Assembly: GCA_011088105.1 (NCBI GenBank)
Contig: JAALKI010000003.1
Location: forward strand, 57,727 to 121,726
Length of the DNA: 64,000 nucleotides
Direction: 5' to 3'
Origin: Nitrospirota bacterium
GTDB lineage: Bacteria > Nitrospirota > Nitrospiria > Nitrospirales > UBA8639
The position numbers and the translations under genes were made by a program. Positions 48,705-57,011 of this stretch are shown in pieces. Numbering within the stretch: the first letter of the stretch is position 1; each line of letters starts with the position of its first letter. The notes beneath the pieces are model-generated. The model saw only the letters and a list, made by a program, of their open reading frames with translations. It ran no database searches and had not been told where the DNA came from.

Positions 48705-49073
48705 ATGGGCGATCCTTCATCGCTCCTGCCACATTATCAAGCTGATGATCGGTTTGACTCACGGTATCGGATTGTTTTAATCGCCGCACAACGGGCGAAA
48801 TTTCTGATGCAAGGAGCCAAACCATTCCAACCCAGTAAATTTTCCAAGGAAACATCAATGGCGATTGAAGAAACCTTGAAACACCAGGTTGAATTTTTGA
48901 CGGGGGAAGAAGCCAGACAAGCCATTAGCAAAGCCAAGCAAACGGCAGAGCGAGAATTTAGTCGGTCAATTTTGGAAGAGACGACAAGTGAAGATGCTGA
49001 GGAAATTCAAAAACAATTAAGCGTGTATGTTGACGATTCACCAAAAACAGAAACACCTGAAGTCGGGGTGTAA
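48705..49073 (+). CDS. rpoZ: RNA polymerase omega subunit
   Basis: This 122-residue protein has DSRYRIVLIAAQRAKFLMQGAKP, the conserved omega core (motif split here for brevity), followed by TSMAIEETLKHQVEFL. Omega helps fold and hold the beta-prime subunit. The C-terminal 45 residues are acidic and not conserved, making it longer than a minimal omega. The ribosome site GGGAGGTGATCTC is strong. Position between gmk and coaBC is classic. Confidence 0.9.
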   Translation: MGDPSSLLPHYQADDRFDSRYRIVLIAAQRAKFLMQGAKPFQPSKFSKETSMAIEETLKHQVEFLTGEEARQAISKAKQTAEREFSRSILEETTSEDAEEIQKQLSVYVDDSPKTETPEVGV

Positions 49074-49091
49074 CGATTACTTGGATTGCCA

Positions 49092-50336
49092 ATGTCCATG
49101 ATCAACGGAAAACGGATCGTTCTCGGTGTGACCGGAAGCATTGCGGCGTATAAAGCCGTGAATGTGCTCAGAACGTTAATCCAAGAACAGGCAGACGTAT
49201 CAGTGGTGATGACGGATGCCGCGAAGCAGTTTATCACGCCATTGACATTCGAAGTCCTCTCTGGTCGGCCTGTTGCGACAAATATCTTTGGCGCACATCA
49301 GGACATGCCTCATCTTTCACTGCCAGGTAAGGCTGATGTGATGGTGATTGCCCCTGCCACAGCCAATATCATAGCCAAGTGTGCTCTGGGGTTAGCCGAT
49401 GATCTCTTAAGTACCATGCTCCTTACGACTGGATGCCCATTAGTACTTGCTCCAGCCATGGATGGCGGTATGTGGGAGCATCCCGCTGTGCAAGCACATA
49501 CCCAGACCTTGCGTCAACGAGGTGTCACAGTTCTTGATCCGGAAGAAGGCAGCCTGGCTTCTGGGCAAGTTGGAAAAGGGCGATTGCCGTCAGAAGAGGT
49601 GATTCTTTCCGCAATTTGTGCGGCGCTCTGCCCACAGCAAGATCTTGTTGGGCAGCGAGTGTTGGTCTCTGCGGGGCCAACTCGTGAACCCATTGATGCG
49701 GTTCGATTTATTTCAAATCCTTCCACGGGGAAAATGGGGTATGCCCTTGCTGAGGCAGCCGCGAAGAGAGGTGCGGAGGTTGTGTTAGTCAGTGGGCCTA
49801 CGGCGTTACCATGTCCTTGTGGGGTAGAGATGGTTCCGGTTGTCACAGTCGACGAGATGTATGATGGGTTAGCCGAAAAATTTCCATGGGCTACCATGTT
49901 AGTGATGGCGGCAGCCGTAGGGGACTTTCGGCCTTGTGGGACCATGGAGGCAACAGGCCAGGTCTTAGCCGGATCTTCAACGGAAGAGCCTCCGTCACGC
50001 GCTCACAAAATGAAGAAAAGGCAATGGAATGGAGAGCCGTTAGCACTAGAACCAACAAAAGATATATTGGGGGCACTCTCCGCCTGTCGGAAGGATCAAG
50101 TCCTTGTTGGATTTGCGGCAGAGACTGATAGTTTGTTGGCCAATGCTAAGGCAAAACTGAACGAAAAAAGGCTAGACCTTGTGGTTGCCAATCTTGTAGA
50201 AAAAGAACGGTCTCCTTTTGGCGGGGATGACAATGAAGTCACTATACTGAATCGCAAAGGCACCATCTCCCCGCTTCCCAGAATGTCAAAACGAAAGCTG
50301 GCCGATCAAATCTTAGATGCAGTGCAGAGTCTTTAG
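49092..50336 (+). CDS. coaBC: Bifunctional phosphopantothenoylcysteine decarboxylase/phosphopantothenate--cysteine ligase
   Basis: This makes 4'-phosphopantetheine for CoA. CoaC (1-185) has GSIAAYKAVNVLRTL, MPHLSLP with the catalytic histidine, APAMDGGMW and GSLASGQVGKGRL. CoaB (190-415) has VLVSAGPTREPIDAVRFISN and VLVGFAAETD. In the CoaC part, Asp replaces the usual Asn (PAMN) and Ser the catalytic Cys (ACG), a joint variation I recall from other phyla. CoaB has an extra loop between AAAVGDFRP and PTKDIL. ATG 49092 follows a short gap after rpoZ; panC upstream in the window feeds the same pathway. Confidence 0.94.
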   Translation: MSMINGKRIVLGVTGSIAAYKAVNVLRTLIQEQADVSVVMTDAAKQFITPLTFEVLSGRPVATNIFGAHQDMPHLSLPGKADVMVIAPATANIIAKCALGLADDLLSTMLLTTGCPLVLAPAMDGGMWEHPAVQAHTQTLRQRGVTVLDPEEGSLASGQVGKGRLPSEEVILSAICAALCPQQDLVGQRVLVSAGPTREPIDAVRFISNPSTGKMGYALAEAAAKRGAEVVLVSGPTALPCPCGVEMVPVVTVDEMYDGLAEKFPWATMLVMAAAVGDFRPCGTMEATGQVLAGSSTEEPPSRAHKMKKRQWNGEPLALEPTKDILGALSACRKDQVLVGFAAETDSLLANAKAKLNEKRLDLVVANLVEKERSPFGGDDNEVTILNRKGTISPLPRMSKRKLADQILDAVQSL

Positions 50337-50909
50337 TAACTGACTAGGTTTAGCACATTAAAATACTCAGGTACACGAAACCACCCTGTGTCAGTAGCTT
50401 ATTCAAGCGTTTACTTCCTACAATGTTTCCTTGACCAATGCTTGGCTGTAGTCAGCCTTTAGATAACATTCGAACAAAATGGCCTTCGAGATGTTAGAAA
50501 ATGTCATATAGGTTGCCAGCTTCTATGACTTGAATTTCTCGGTATGCAAAGAACCACTATCATTGTGATTGGGCAGCATTTGCCTTCCTTAATGGAATTT
50601 CTCCTGTATCACTCAGTTAGCTTTTTCTCAAATGCTGCCCTGCCAGTCAAAGTCTTGGCATAGGCTTCGGAAAGAGTGGGGATTTGACGTCGCGCGTAGT
50701 TAGAACTCACGCATTCCTGCTATAGGGCCAGTGCCCAACATCCAGTGATTTAAGCCACCAGATAAGCAAGTATTTATGCGTATAAGTCAAGACTTTATCT
50801 GACAGACGGCAAGTTCCGTTTCTGTTATACGGCTAACATCTTCCTTGGCTAACGATACACTGTCCACGAACGTCTAAATCAGCTAAGGTTTAGGAGCTTC
50901 TTCTGTCCT
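50337..50909. other. 573-bp region without a supportable gene
   Basis: No open frame with family signal or good ribosome site appears on either strand, and the base composition is slightly AT-rich relative to neighbours. It carries repeat copy A (50668-50730), related to the sequence at the end of the integrase gene. The left boundary of the accessory region is likely here. Confidence 0.6.
50668..50730 (+). repeat. Direct repeat copy A (candidate distal attachment site)
   Basis: Aligned by hand with copy B at 54129-54191, 50 of 63 positions match without gaps, including GATTTGA and GTCGCGCGT. Both end in a GGGC/GCCC hairpin. The tRNA-like core in this copy is degraded, as expected for an old site. 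Confidence 0.6.
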
Positions 50910-51311
50910 TCAAAGCATGGAAACACAGTTTGTAGGTTCTGAAGGTACCAGGGATCCCTGCTGACTGTGTCTGATCATTCCAGTGACATGTTCCCCAAAG
51001 GCATCGGTCAGCTTGGTGCCGGTCATATTGGCGCATTCAAAGGTGGCGCCAGTGAGATTAGCTTTGGTGAGATTCCCGCCGAAGAGATGGGCCCTGGTGA
51101 GGTTGGCCCCGGTGAAGTTGGCTCCGGTCAGATCGGCTCTGGTGAGATTAGCCTTGGTCATGTTGGCAAAGTATAGGTCTCCGGTGAACACCCCGGCTAA
51201 AGAAAAGTTCACCTCTGAAAGGTTAATCTCGACGTCAGGATTTTCTTTCCTCCAGGCATTCCACGCATGAACGCCCTGTTTGAGAATACTCAGATGGTCA
51301 GGATTGGCCAT
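50910..51311 (-). CDS. Pentapeptide-repeat protein
   Basis: The start ATG 51311 follows GGAGGAACACACC. After a 35-residue N-terminal part (LSILKQGVHAWNAWRKENPD), about 13 pentapeptide repeats of the A(N/D)LTx form follow, such as KANLTRADLTGANFTGANLT. They build a right-handed square beta-helix. The length of 133 residues is small for gyrase-mimicking proteins such as Qnr, though the fold is the same. The target is unknown. It lies inside the putative tRNA-Ser element. Confidence 0.88.
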   Translation of the reverse strand: MANPDHLSILKQGVHAWNAWRKENPDVEINLSEVNFSLAGVFTGDLYFANMTKANLTRADLTGANFTGANLTRAHLFGGNLTKANLTGATFECANMTGTKLTDAFGEHVTGMIRHSQQGSLVPSEPTNCVSML

Positions 51312-51483
51312 GGTGTGTTCCTCCTTTTTCACTACTATTCACACTAATGCTTGAACGCGTTCCAGCTCTGCCTTTATCCGCCACGCCCGGGTGAGCTGTG
51401 GAAGGAGGAAGGGCATTTCCCTTTGAACTAACTCATGCCTTACCTTCTCTCAATGAGGCAAGCAAAGGCAGAGTACGCTGCTC

Positions 51484-52776
51484 TTAAAGTGTTTCAAGCA
51501 TATTGTTGGCTCGTGAGGCTTTTGCTGGGAGATCGAGCTTGCTCTCCCTCGTCAGAGTTGTTTCATAAACTTTCTTCGTGACCGTTATGTCTCCCTGAAA
51601 GCGGGGCATTTCTTCGATGCGCGCCCGAACATTTGCCATTCCAATCCGGTCGCCAAGATGTTTGTACAGGTCCAAGGCCTGCGCGTAGTGTTGCTGCGCT
51701 AAATAATACTTGCCGAGACGAACTTCAAGGTTCGCTTGTCCTGTCAAAAGATTGGCTTCTCCACTCAGGTCTTTGATCTCAGCATACATTGAGCGGGCCT
51801 CTCGATAGTAAGCTTCCGCCTCAGTATTCCGGCCTTGTTTTCTAGCTAGATGGCCCAGGCCAGCGGTGACATTTGCAATTCCATGATGATCAGGAGGATC
51901 GAGGGTTTTATAAAGTTCCCTCGCCTGTTCGTAGTTCTTCTCGGCTTGGATCAATAACTCAGGCTGAATGTTGTTAGCCATGAGGCGACGGAGGTCGGCA
52001 AGGCGAGTGAATACGTTAGCTGTCCCTTGTTGATTGTTCGAATTTTGATAGAGCTGTAAGGCTTGCTCATAATGGTTGAATGCCTGATCGACGTCACCCA
52101 AGCGATGCTCGAAGTCCCCTAGCACTTTCAGCATTTGTGCTTCTCCCAGTTGATCTTTCGCCCGTACAAACAAGGCATGGGCTTTGACAATGTACTCTTT
52201 CGCATTCTGGAGATTTCCCACCATTTGGTTGAGATATCCCAAACCAGTGAGTGCTTGTGCTTCACCGCTTAGAAATGAGAGAGCCCGATATTGTTTCAGG
52301 GCCTTATTATATTGATCTTTTGCGTCAGCACGATTTCCCTGAATGCGATGCAGGTGTCCAAGCCCCACAGTGGCGTGAGCGGTTTCAAGCGGGTGCTTGG
52401 CGGACTCGGCAATCCTGATTGCCTCCTCATATTTTTGACGGGCTAAGGCGTGTTTGCCGGTCTGGCGTGCGACGTGGCCTTCATTGATGAGGTGATTAAT
52501 GTGTGAGTTTTTATCATGATGAACGGCATGGCTCATTCCTACCATACTGTTCAACGGGGTCGTTAACCGGTGGGATTTCATCATGAAGGTATTGTAGTCA
52601 GTCTTAAAGACATATGCAGAAGTTGATATTGAGACGAAGACGACACACACAAGGGTCACATGAGCAAATTGCTGCGGTAAGAATTTTGTCACTTCTATGG
52701 GTTTCTCCTCGGTTGTTGAGTCTGGGTATAGTGCAATGTGTAATTTTTTTGTGCATACAGTTATTCTGAAAAGCAC
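51484..52776 (-). CDS. Membrane-anchored tetratricopeptide-repeat protein
   Basis: The first 55 residues include a hydrophobic segment (VTLVCVVFVSISTSAYVF) with basic residues before it, probably one membrane anchor. After a linker, eight or more TPR-like units of about 40 residues follow, with recurring GLGHLxRxQGNRxxA and A/GNLxxAxxxYxxALxLY patterns. The start GTG 52776 follows GGAG with 8 nt spacing; no ATG is available. TPRs bind proteins; the partner is unknown. It lies in the accessory region next to the integrase but faces away from it. Confidence 0.8.
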   Translation of the reverse strand: MLFRITVCTKKLHIALYPDSTTEEKPIEVTKFLPQQFAHVTLVCVVFVSISTSAYVFKTDYNTFMMKSHRLTTPLNSMVGMSHAVHHDKNSHINHLINEGHVARQTGKHALARQKYEEAIRIAESAKHPLETAHATVGLGHLHRIQGNRADAKDQYNKALKQYRALSFLSGEAQALTGLGYLNQMVGNLQNAKEYIVKAHALFVRAKDQLGEAQMLKVLGDFEHRLGDVDQAFNHYEQALQLYQNSNNQQGTANVFTRLADLRRLMANNIQPELLIQAEKNYEQARELYKTLDPPDHHGIANVTAGLGHLARKQGRNTEAEAYYREARSMYAEIKDLSGEANLLTGQANLEVRLGKYYLAQQHYAQALDLYKHLGDRIGMANVRARIEEMPRFQGDITVTKKVYETTLTRESKLDLPAKASRANNMLETL

Positions 52777-52986
52777 GGAAAATTCTCCATTTCGAACATC
52801 CAACCGTTAAAACAACCTTCTCAAATAGCCTTGAGTTCATGATGCATACGTCTTGCCCACTGAAATAACAGCTTTTATTTTCTTTCTCGGCCGAGCGTTT
52901 CATCGAGACCTTAGAGAGGGAGAAGAAGGTCTCGTCCATGGTCCTCAACGCTCTCATGGGCACAGCCTGGGATAAGCGGTACAAGC

Positions 52987-54231
52987 ATGACGAGCCAATT
53001 TGGTTACAGAATTGACCTGCACTCTGTGATGGTTCCATCCTGCTGGTGGATGAAATTTTATGATCAGGGGAAGCCCGTGTTCCGTAGCACAGAACAGTAC
53101 GAGAAACGGAAAGCGCAGAAAGCTCCCCAGAAGGCTGAAGGTAAGGTCGCCGAAGGACAGTGGGAAAGTCCCGTCGTTCACCGCACAAAGTTTGAAGCTC
53201 TTATTGAAGACTTACGACGGGACTATGAGCTCAAAGGGCGAAAGACATGGCCTCGCCGCTTACAACATTTGATACACCTTCGGAAGGCATTCCAAAACAT
53301 GCGAGTCAAAGCTATTACGACGGACCGGCTTCAGGAGTATGTCTCCAGGCGACCATGTGAAGGCGCTTCCAATGCAACAATTAATCGTGCGCTTGATTGC
53401 CTGTATCGAACGTTAGTGCTGGGAACTCGACACATGCCCCCGAAGGTGGGAAAGATTCCACACTTCCCTAGATTACACGAAGACAACGTGCGGGAAGGGT
53501 ATTTTGAACATGACGAATTTCTTGCACTCCGTGGTGCTGTGCCGGATCATATCAAAGTGGCCATGACCATTGCGTATTATACGGCTATGCGCAAGGGAGA
53601 AATTATTGGTGCCAACGGTCTCCGGTGGGATCAGATCAACTTAGAGGAGGGAAGTATCCGGCTGGTATCTCGCCAGACGAAGACCAAGGAGCCTCGGGTA
53701 ATCTATATGGCAAGTGACTTTCTGTTGGTCATGATGAAGGCCAAAGAGTTGCGGGATTGGAATTATCCCCATTGCCCATACGTTTGTCACATGAATGGAA
53801 AGCCTATTACCAACTTTGAGCACGGGTGGGATGCTGCATGTAAACGGGTAGGCCTGGAAGGGAGAGCTTTCCACGATCTTCGACGGACAGGTGTGCGTAA
53901 CTTGATAAGGGCTGGAGTACCAGAGACGGTGGCAATGCAGATTAGTGGCCACAAGACTAGGTCAGTCTTTGACCGCTACAACATTACGAGTGAAAGGGAT
54001 CTCAAGCAGGCCGCGACAAAGTTGTCGGACTATATCCAGGAGCAAAAGGTTACATTTCCGGTTACAGCCTCTCAGTTGTCAGAACTTCTTGCTAAAGAGC
54101 CTGTTATGCAACCCGTTGAAAAGATTGGCGGAGAGGGTGGAGATTTGAAGTCGCGCGTGGTGAGGACTCATGCGCTCCCGCTAGGGGGCCATGCCCCCTG
54201 GCGCCTGCGCTACGCGCCGGTCACCCCATGA
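52987..54231 (+). CDS. Tyrosine recombinase (phage/island integrase)
   Basis: This 414-residue integrase has catalytic residues R202 in YTAMRKGE, H296 and R299 in FHDLRRTG, H322 in ISGHKTR and Y331 in FDRYNI. The SAM-like core-binding domain is at about 65-150 (FEALIEDLRRDYELKG). The segment EDNVREGYFEHDEFLALR matches integrases often found beside tRNAs. The first 25 residues are unusual and the true start is unsure. The last 35 residues are read from the att-like repeat and GC-rich hairpins, so the ancestral stop was probably elsewhere. It should recombine at the tRNA-Ser 3' end. Confidence 0.88.
   Translation: MTSQFGYRIDLHSVMVPSCWWMKFYDQGKPVFRSTEQYEKRKAQKAPQKAEGKVAEGQWESPVVHRTKFEALIEDLRRDYELKGRKTWPRRLQHLIHLRKAFQNMRVKAITTDRLQEYVSRRPCEGASNATINRALDCLYRTLVLGTRHMPPKVGKIPHFPRLHEDNVREGYFEHDEFLALRGAVPDHIKVAMTIAYYTAMRKGEIIGANGLRWDQINLEEGSIRLVSRQTKTKEPRVIYMASDFLLVMMKAKELRDWNYPHCPYVCHMNGKPITNFEHGWDAACKRVGLEGRAFHDLRRTGVRNLIRAGVPETVAMQISGHKTRSVFDRYNITSERDLKQAATKLSDYIQEQKVTFPVTASQLSELLAKEPVMQPVEKIGGEGGDLKSRVVRTHALPLGGHAPWRLRYAPVTP
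54129..54191 (+). repeat. Direct repeat copy B with tRNA-Ser 3'-end core
   Basis: The segment starting at 54126, TGGCGGAGAGGGTGG then AGATTTGAA, equals the reverse complement of the tRNA-Ser 3' terminus with one extra base. From GTCGCGCGTGG onward it departs from the tRNA and matches copy A. It lies inside the integrase reading frame from codon 380. Confidence 0.7.
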
Positions 54232-54251
54232 AGGGGGCATACCCCCCTTCA
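54183..54251 (+). repeat. Cluster of three GC-rich hairpins after the integrase
   Basis: Three perfect stems follow one another: AGGGGGC/GCCCCCT (54183-54199), GGCGC/GCGCC (54200-54218) and TGAAGGGGG/CCCCCTTCA (54229-54251). The third stem contains the integrase stop codon. No T run follows. They may be terminators or recombination structures. An inverted copy of the tRNA T-arm (GTTCAAATCCCAC, 54261-54273) closes the cluster. Confidence 0.8.
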
Positions 54252-54297
54252 GAACCCCCCGTTCAAATCCCACTAGTATTTATTGGAATGAAGAGGC

Positions 54298-54385
54298 TGG
54301 CGGAGAGGGTGGGATTTGAACCCACGGTCCCTTGCAGGACAACGGTTTTCGAGACCGTCCGAATCGGCCACTCTCGCACCTCTCC
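54298..54385 (-). tRNA. tRNA-Ser (anticodon CGA)
   Basis: This is an 88-nt class II tRNA with encoded CCA. The acceptor GGAGAGG pairs with CCTCTCC, then GCCA. The anticodon arm ACGGT-CTCGAAA-ACCGT gives CGA for UCG codons. The variable arm is TGTCCTGCAAGGGACC, and the T arm GTGGG-TTCAAAT-CCCAC is intact. Its 3' end is the apparent target of the neighbouring integrase and is restored in full. Confidence 0.97.
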
Positions 54386-54522
54386 GTGATTTGTTATTTA
54401 TCCAATGTCGTACTGCTCTTTTTCACCATCTAAATGCCTTGGTTTCCTGGCACGTCCCTCTTTCTGGGCAGGCATCGGCTGATCCCAACGAGCATTGTTT
54501 GGATTCAAGTTGTTGCAGGTTG

Positions 54523-54708
54523 TCAGGCATGCCCGATTTGGCCATCGGGGCAATCAAATGAGGAGATGGTAGGGTCTTTTTCGGTATGTTCAAGTCCAAA
54601 CTCTTCTGTGAGGAGCGAAGAAATCACTTGATTTAAGCGCACACTCACTTCTTGCTCAGATATATGATCGGGTACTTGGATGTTTAACACAACTTGCACA
54701 TGCTTCAT
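54523..54708 (-). CDS. Possible small protein (61 aa)
   Basis: I do not recognise it. ATG 54708 follows GAGGAGG at a longish 12-13 nt spacing. The sequence MKHVQVVLNIQVPDH with alternating hydrophobics, then an amphipathic SVRLNQVISSLLTEEFGLE helix and a polar tail, looks like a folded small domain rather than noise. It lies in an otherwise empty 650-bp stretch between tRNA-Ser and yacG. Confidence 0.5.
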   Translation of the reverse strand: MKHVQVVLNIQVPDHISEQEVSVRLNQVISSLLTEEFGLEHTEKDPTISSFDCPDGQIGHA

Positions 54709-54923
54709 GTCGTTTTGTGTCCTCCTCTGTCAGGAACTGTGCGTATACTTTCCTTTACTCTCTCTACACGTTAACGTGGTGCGGCCCTGAATGCAAGAGC
54801 ACCGTGAGGCAAAGGGTAGAACGGTTCGGTTAGCAGGTATCGTCCTTGAAGTTGTTGAATAATTGAAAAATCTCTTGATAGTAAGCTGTCCTGCTAAGTA
54901 CTCTCAAATATCAGAAGGGATAG

Positions 54924-54993
54924 GGGCTGTTCAAAAAAACTGCTCGCCTACGCGAAGCCAGGGAAGACCGCTGGCAGATTTTTTCAACAGTCC
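54924..54993. repeat. 70-bp imperfect inverted repeat (MITE/REP-like)
   Basis: GGGCTGTTCAAAAAAACTGC (54924-54943) pairs with GCAGATTTTTTCAACAGTCC (54974-54993) with about four mismatches. Inside are two further stems, TCGC/GCGA and GCCAG/CTGGC. The whole could fold as a branched cruciform. Its T-rich arm may also terminate transcription. It has the look of a dispersed genomic repeat, though only one copy is in this window. Confidence 0.7.
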
Positions 54994-55041
54994 TTCCATA
55001 GTCCTTCGAATTGCAGCGAAAGGCTTGCTATACTCTGGCCT

Positions 55042-55224
55042 ATGGCTCAATGTCCTGTGTGTCGACAACCCCTGTGTCGGGAAGGGAATACAGCTCGTCC
55101 GTTTTGTTCTGAACGGTGTCGGACCATCGATTTAGGGTCATGGCTTCGAGAAGAATATCGAATTCCTGATAACTCGTCGATGTCTTCTTCTCCTGACAGT
55201 GTGGGTCAGGAGGAAGACAATTGA
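55042..55224 (+). CDS. yacG: DNA gyrase inhibitor YacG (zinc-binding)
   Basis: This 60-residue protein has zinc ligands in CPVCRQPL and PFCSERCRTIDLGSWL, followed by EEYRIP, the full YacG signature. In E. coli YacG binds GyrB and blocks DNA binding. It usually sits with coaE and pilin genes, which are absent here. The C-terminal tail is acidic and Ser-rich. The ribosome site is not obvious. Confidence 0.9.
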   Translation: MAQCPVCRQPLCREGNTARPFCSERCRTIDLGSWLREEYRIPDNSSMSSSPDSVGQEEDN

Positions 55225-55255
55225 CGTTAGCGGTTTTAATGAAGGGAACTACCTA

Positions 55256-55804
55256 ATGGGGAAAGTGATTACGGCCAAGCGCAAAGAAGGCGAGGCTGAA
55301 CAGGCTCAAAATTATATTAAGACCCATATTCTCTTTCCATCGGGGTTACTAGGCTTATTGGCGATGGTGATCGGGGTGTTTGCCTTGATTTATCAACTGA
55401 TCGTCGATACCTACGATGTGTTCACATTTGCGCAGAGTTCTGGGTTGCTCATCGTTGGGATTGTGCTGGGGTTGATTCAAACGATGTATCACAAGTTTAT
55501 TCTTCGGGAGCACCCTGAATTTTTTGCGAGCCGGATGAAACGAATGGGGCAATCGAATGCTCAACGGAAGAAAAAACCCTCCAGCGAAGTTATGCTCACC
55601 CATCGCGGGCGCAAATTGGTGCCAGTTTGGTACATCATTGGATTGGTCTCTATCATTGGGCTGTCAGCATGGAGTTTCAGTTCAGGTGCGCTTGACTATA
55701 TGGCGGCATTTGCCTGGCCGTGGGCAGGGTTTTTTTGGGGAAAGATGTTTTCTTGGCGTGGGGTGATTGATCCTCCTTCCAGGTCAAAGAAAAAGAATCT
55801 GTGA
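55256..55804 (+). CDS. Hypothetical integral membrane protein (182 aa)
   Basis: I do not recognise it. ATG 55256 has GAAGGGA about 9 nt upstream; the open frame before it overlaps yacG. Four hydrophobic stretches are visible: LLGLLAMVIGVFALIYQ, GLLIVGIVLGLIQTMY, VWYIIGLVSIIGLSAW and a short AAFAWPWAGFFWG. A basic loop (RMKRMGQSNAQRKKK) lies between the second and third. It follows yacG by 31 bp and is probably co-transcribed. Confidence 0.78.
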   Translation: MGKVITAKRKEGEAEQAQNYIKTHILFPSGLLGLLAMVIGVFALIYQLIVDTYDVFTFAQSSGLLIVGIVLGLIQTMYHKFILREHPEFFASRMKRMGQSNAQRKKKPSSEVMLTHRGRKLVPVWYIIGLVSIIGLSAWSFSSGALDYMAAFAWPWAGFFWGKMFSWRGVIDPPSRSKKKNL

Positions 55805-55855
55805 CTCATCAATTTTGATTCCTCCGCTTTGATCATACCTCTTGCGTTGGACTTC

Positions 55856-56908
55856 CTAGGTGTCTTTTCCGGGTTTTTCCAACTGCTTGATTCGGTTTTC
55901 TAATTCAAGCACGTGCTGGTATAACTCGGGCAGACGGCGTAGAAGTACTTGAGTTTTGCGCCACTGATTGTGTTCCATGGCCGGGTGCCCGGATACAATC
56001 CGATCGGGTTTGACGGACTTAGTTACAACGGCTCTTGCCGTAATCGCCACTCGTTCTCCAATGGTGACATGGTCTGTCACCCCTGCCTGGCCAGCGATCA
56101 TGACATGCTGCCCGACGGTTGTGCTGCCAGCAATGCCGACTTGAGCGGTGAGAATACAATCCTCTCCGATAGTGACATTGTGGGCGATATGAACCAGGTT
56201 ATCAATTTTGGTTCCTCTTTTAATGAGTGTGGCACCGAATGTGGCACGATCGATGGTCACATTTGCGCCAAGTTCCACATCGTCTTCAATTACAACATGG
56301 CCCAATTGAGGGATCTTATGGTGGCGACCTTCATGTTGAATATATCCAAACCCGTCGCTTCCAATGATGGTTCCACTATGAATGATGACCTGCGAGCCGA
56401 TAAGACAGTCATCAAGGATGGTGACATGTGGATAGAGTATACAATCGTCTCCGATTGTGACGTCATTTCCAAGAGCAACAAATGGATGGATGGTGACTCT
56501 TGCACCAATGGTCGTTCGGTTGCCGATAGTCACGAATGGCCCAATCGATGCATCTGGACCAATGTATACTTGGTCTCCTTGGACAGGGTTTTGGGTGATG
56601 CCCGTTCGTTGCTGGGGTTTCATGAAAAATTTTTGAATCAAACAGGTAAAGGCATAGTGTGGATGTGGTGTCACGAGTTGAGGGTGAGGGAGAGAGGGCA
56701 CATAGTGTGTGACCACGAGTGCTCCAGCACTTGATTGTTTGGCAGATTCGAGCATCCGATCATGAGCGATATACGCCAAATCTTGTGGCCCGGCTTCTTC
56801 TAAACGGGCAACGCCCGTTACTGTTGTGTCACTTGAGCCTTTTACCTCACCGTGTATGGCTTTGGCGAGTTCATGTAACGGAATGGCTTTTGAAGTGAAT
56901 GTTGACAT
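55856..56908 (-). CDS. lpxD: UDP-3-O-acylglucosamine N-acyltransferase
   Basis: The third step of lipid A synthesis. The N-terminal uridine-binding domain has [15 protein letters not shown] and DLAYIAH. The left-handed beta-helix is built from hexapeptide repeats ([20 protein letters not shown], about ten coils), with the catalytic histidine in [12 protein letters not shown]. The C-terminal helix [23 protein letters not shown] is typical. The length of 350 is normal. It follows lptF and lptG on the same strand with a 103-bp gap. Confidence 0.96.
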   Translation of the reverse strand: MSTFTSKAIPLHELAKAIHGEVKGSSDTTVTGVARLEEAGPQDLAYIAHDRMLESAKQSSAGALVVTHYVPSLPHPQLVTPHPHYAFTCLIQKFFMKPQQRTGITQNPVQGDQVYIGPDASIGPFVTIGNRTTIGARVTIHPFVALGNDVTIGDDCILYPHVTILDDCLIGSQVIIHSGTIIGSDGFGYIQHEGRHHKIPQLGHVVIEDDVELGANVTIDRATFGATLIKRGTKIDNLVHIAHNVTIGEDCILTAQVGIAGSTTVGQHVMIAGQAGVTDHVTIGERVAITARAVVTKSVKPDRIVSGHPAMEHNQWRKTQVLLRRLPELYQHVLELENRIKQLEKPGKDT

Positions 56909-57011
56909 GGCATGGATCCTTTACACGTTGGTTGCATACCAGCATGCTGTTCAAGAGGGCCATCAGATTGGGACTGCTGACCCCAGCTAGAATGATTGTG
57001 CGCGTTGTGCG

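Larger units (their letters stand above)
50666..54298 (+). mobile_element. Putative small integrated element at the 3' end of tRNA-Ser(CGA)
   Basis: The right end abuts the 3' end of tRNA-Ser (54298-54385), beside a tyrosine integrase gene, the usual arrangement for tRNA-targeted elements. The integrase gene ends in a second copy of the tRNA 3' end (TGGCGGAGAGGGTGG at 54126). A diverged copy of that site plus its flank lies at 50668-50730 (50 of 63 positions identical). Between them are a pentapeptide-repeat gene, a TPR gene and the integrase. The left boundary is inferred from the repeat. No transfer or replication gene is seen. Confidence 0.55.

Noticed and set aside
51000..51180. Possible CRISPR array suggested by the regular repeats on the plus strand
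   Set aside because: The 15-nt periodicity is that of pentapeptide codons; there is no repeat-spacer structure and no cas gene.
50967..51270. Two repetitive plus-strand frames opposite the pentapeptide gene
   Set aside because: The repetitive Gly/Glu/Val or Leu/Ala/Pro pattern is the antisense reading of the pentapeptide repeats.
52604..53188. 194-codon minus-strand frame opposite the integrase start
   Set aside because: It overlaps both the integrase and the TPR gene start and shows no domain; the overlapping genes explain it.
54863..55135. 90-codon frame across the inverted repeat upstream of yacG
   Set aside because: It runs through the hairpin element and overlaps yacG in another frame, so it is a shadow.
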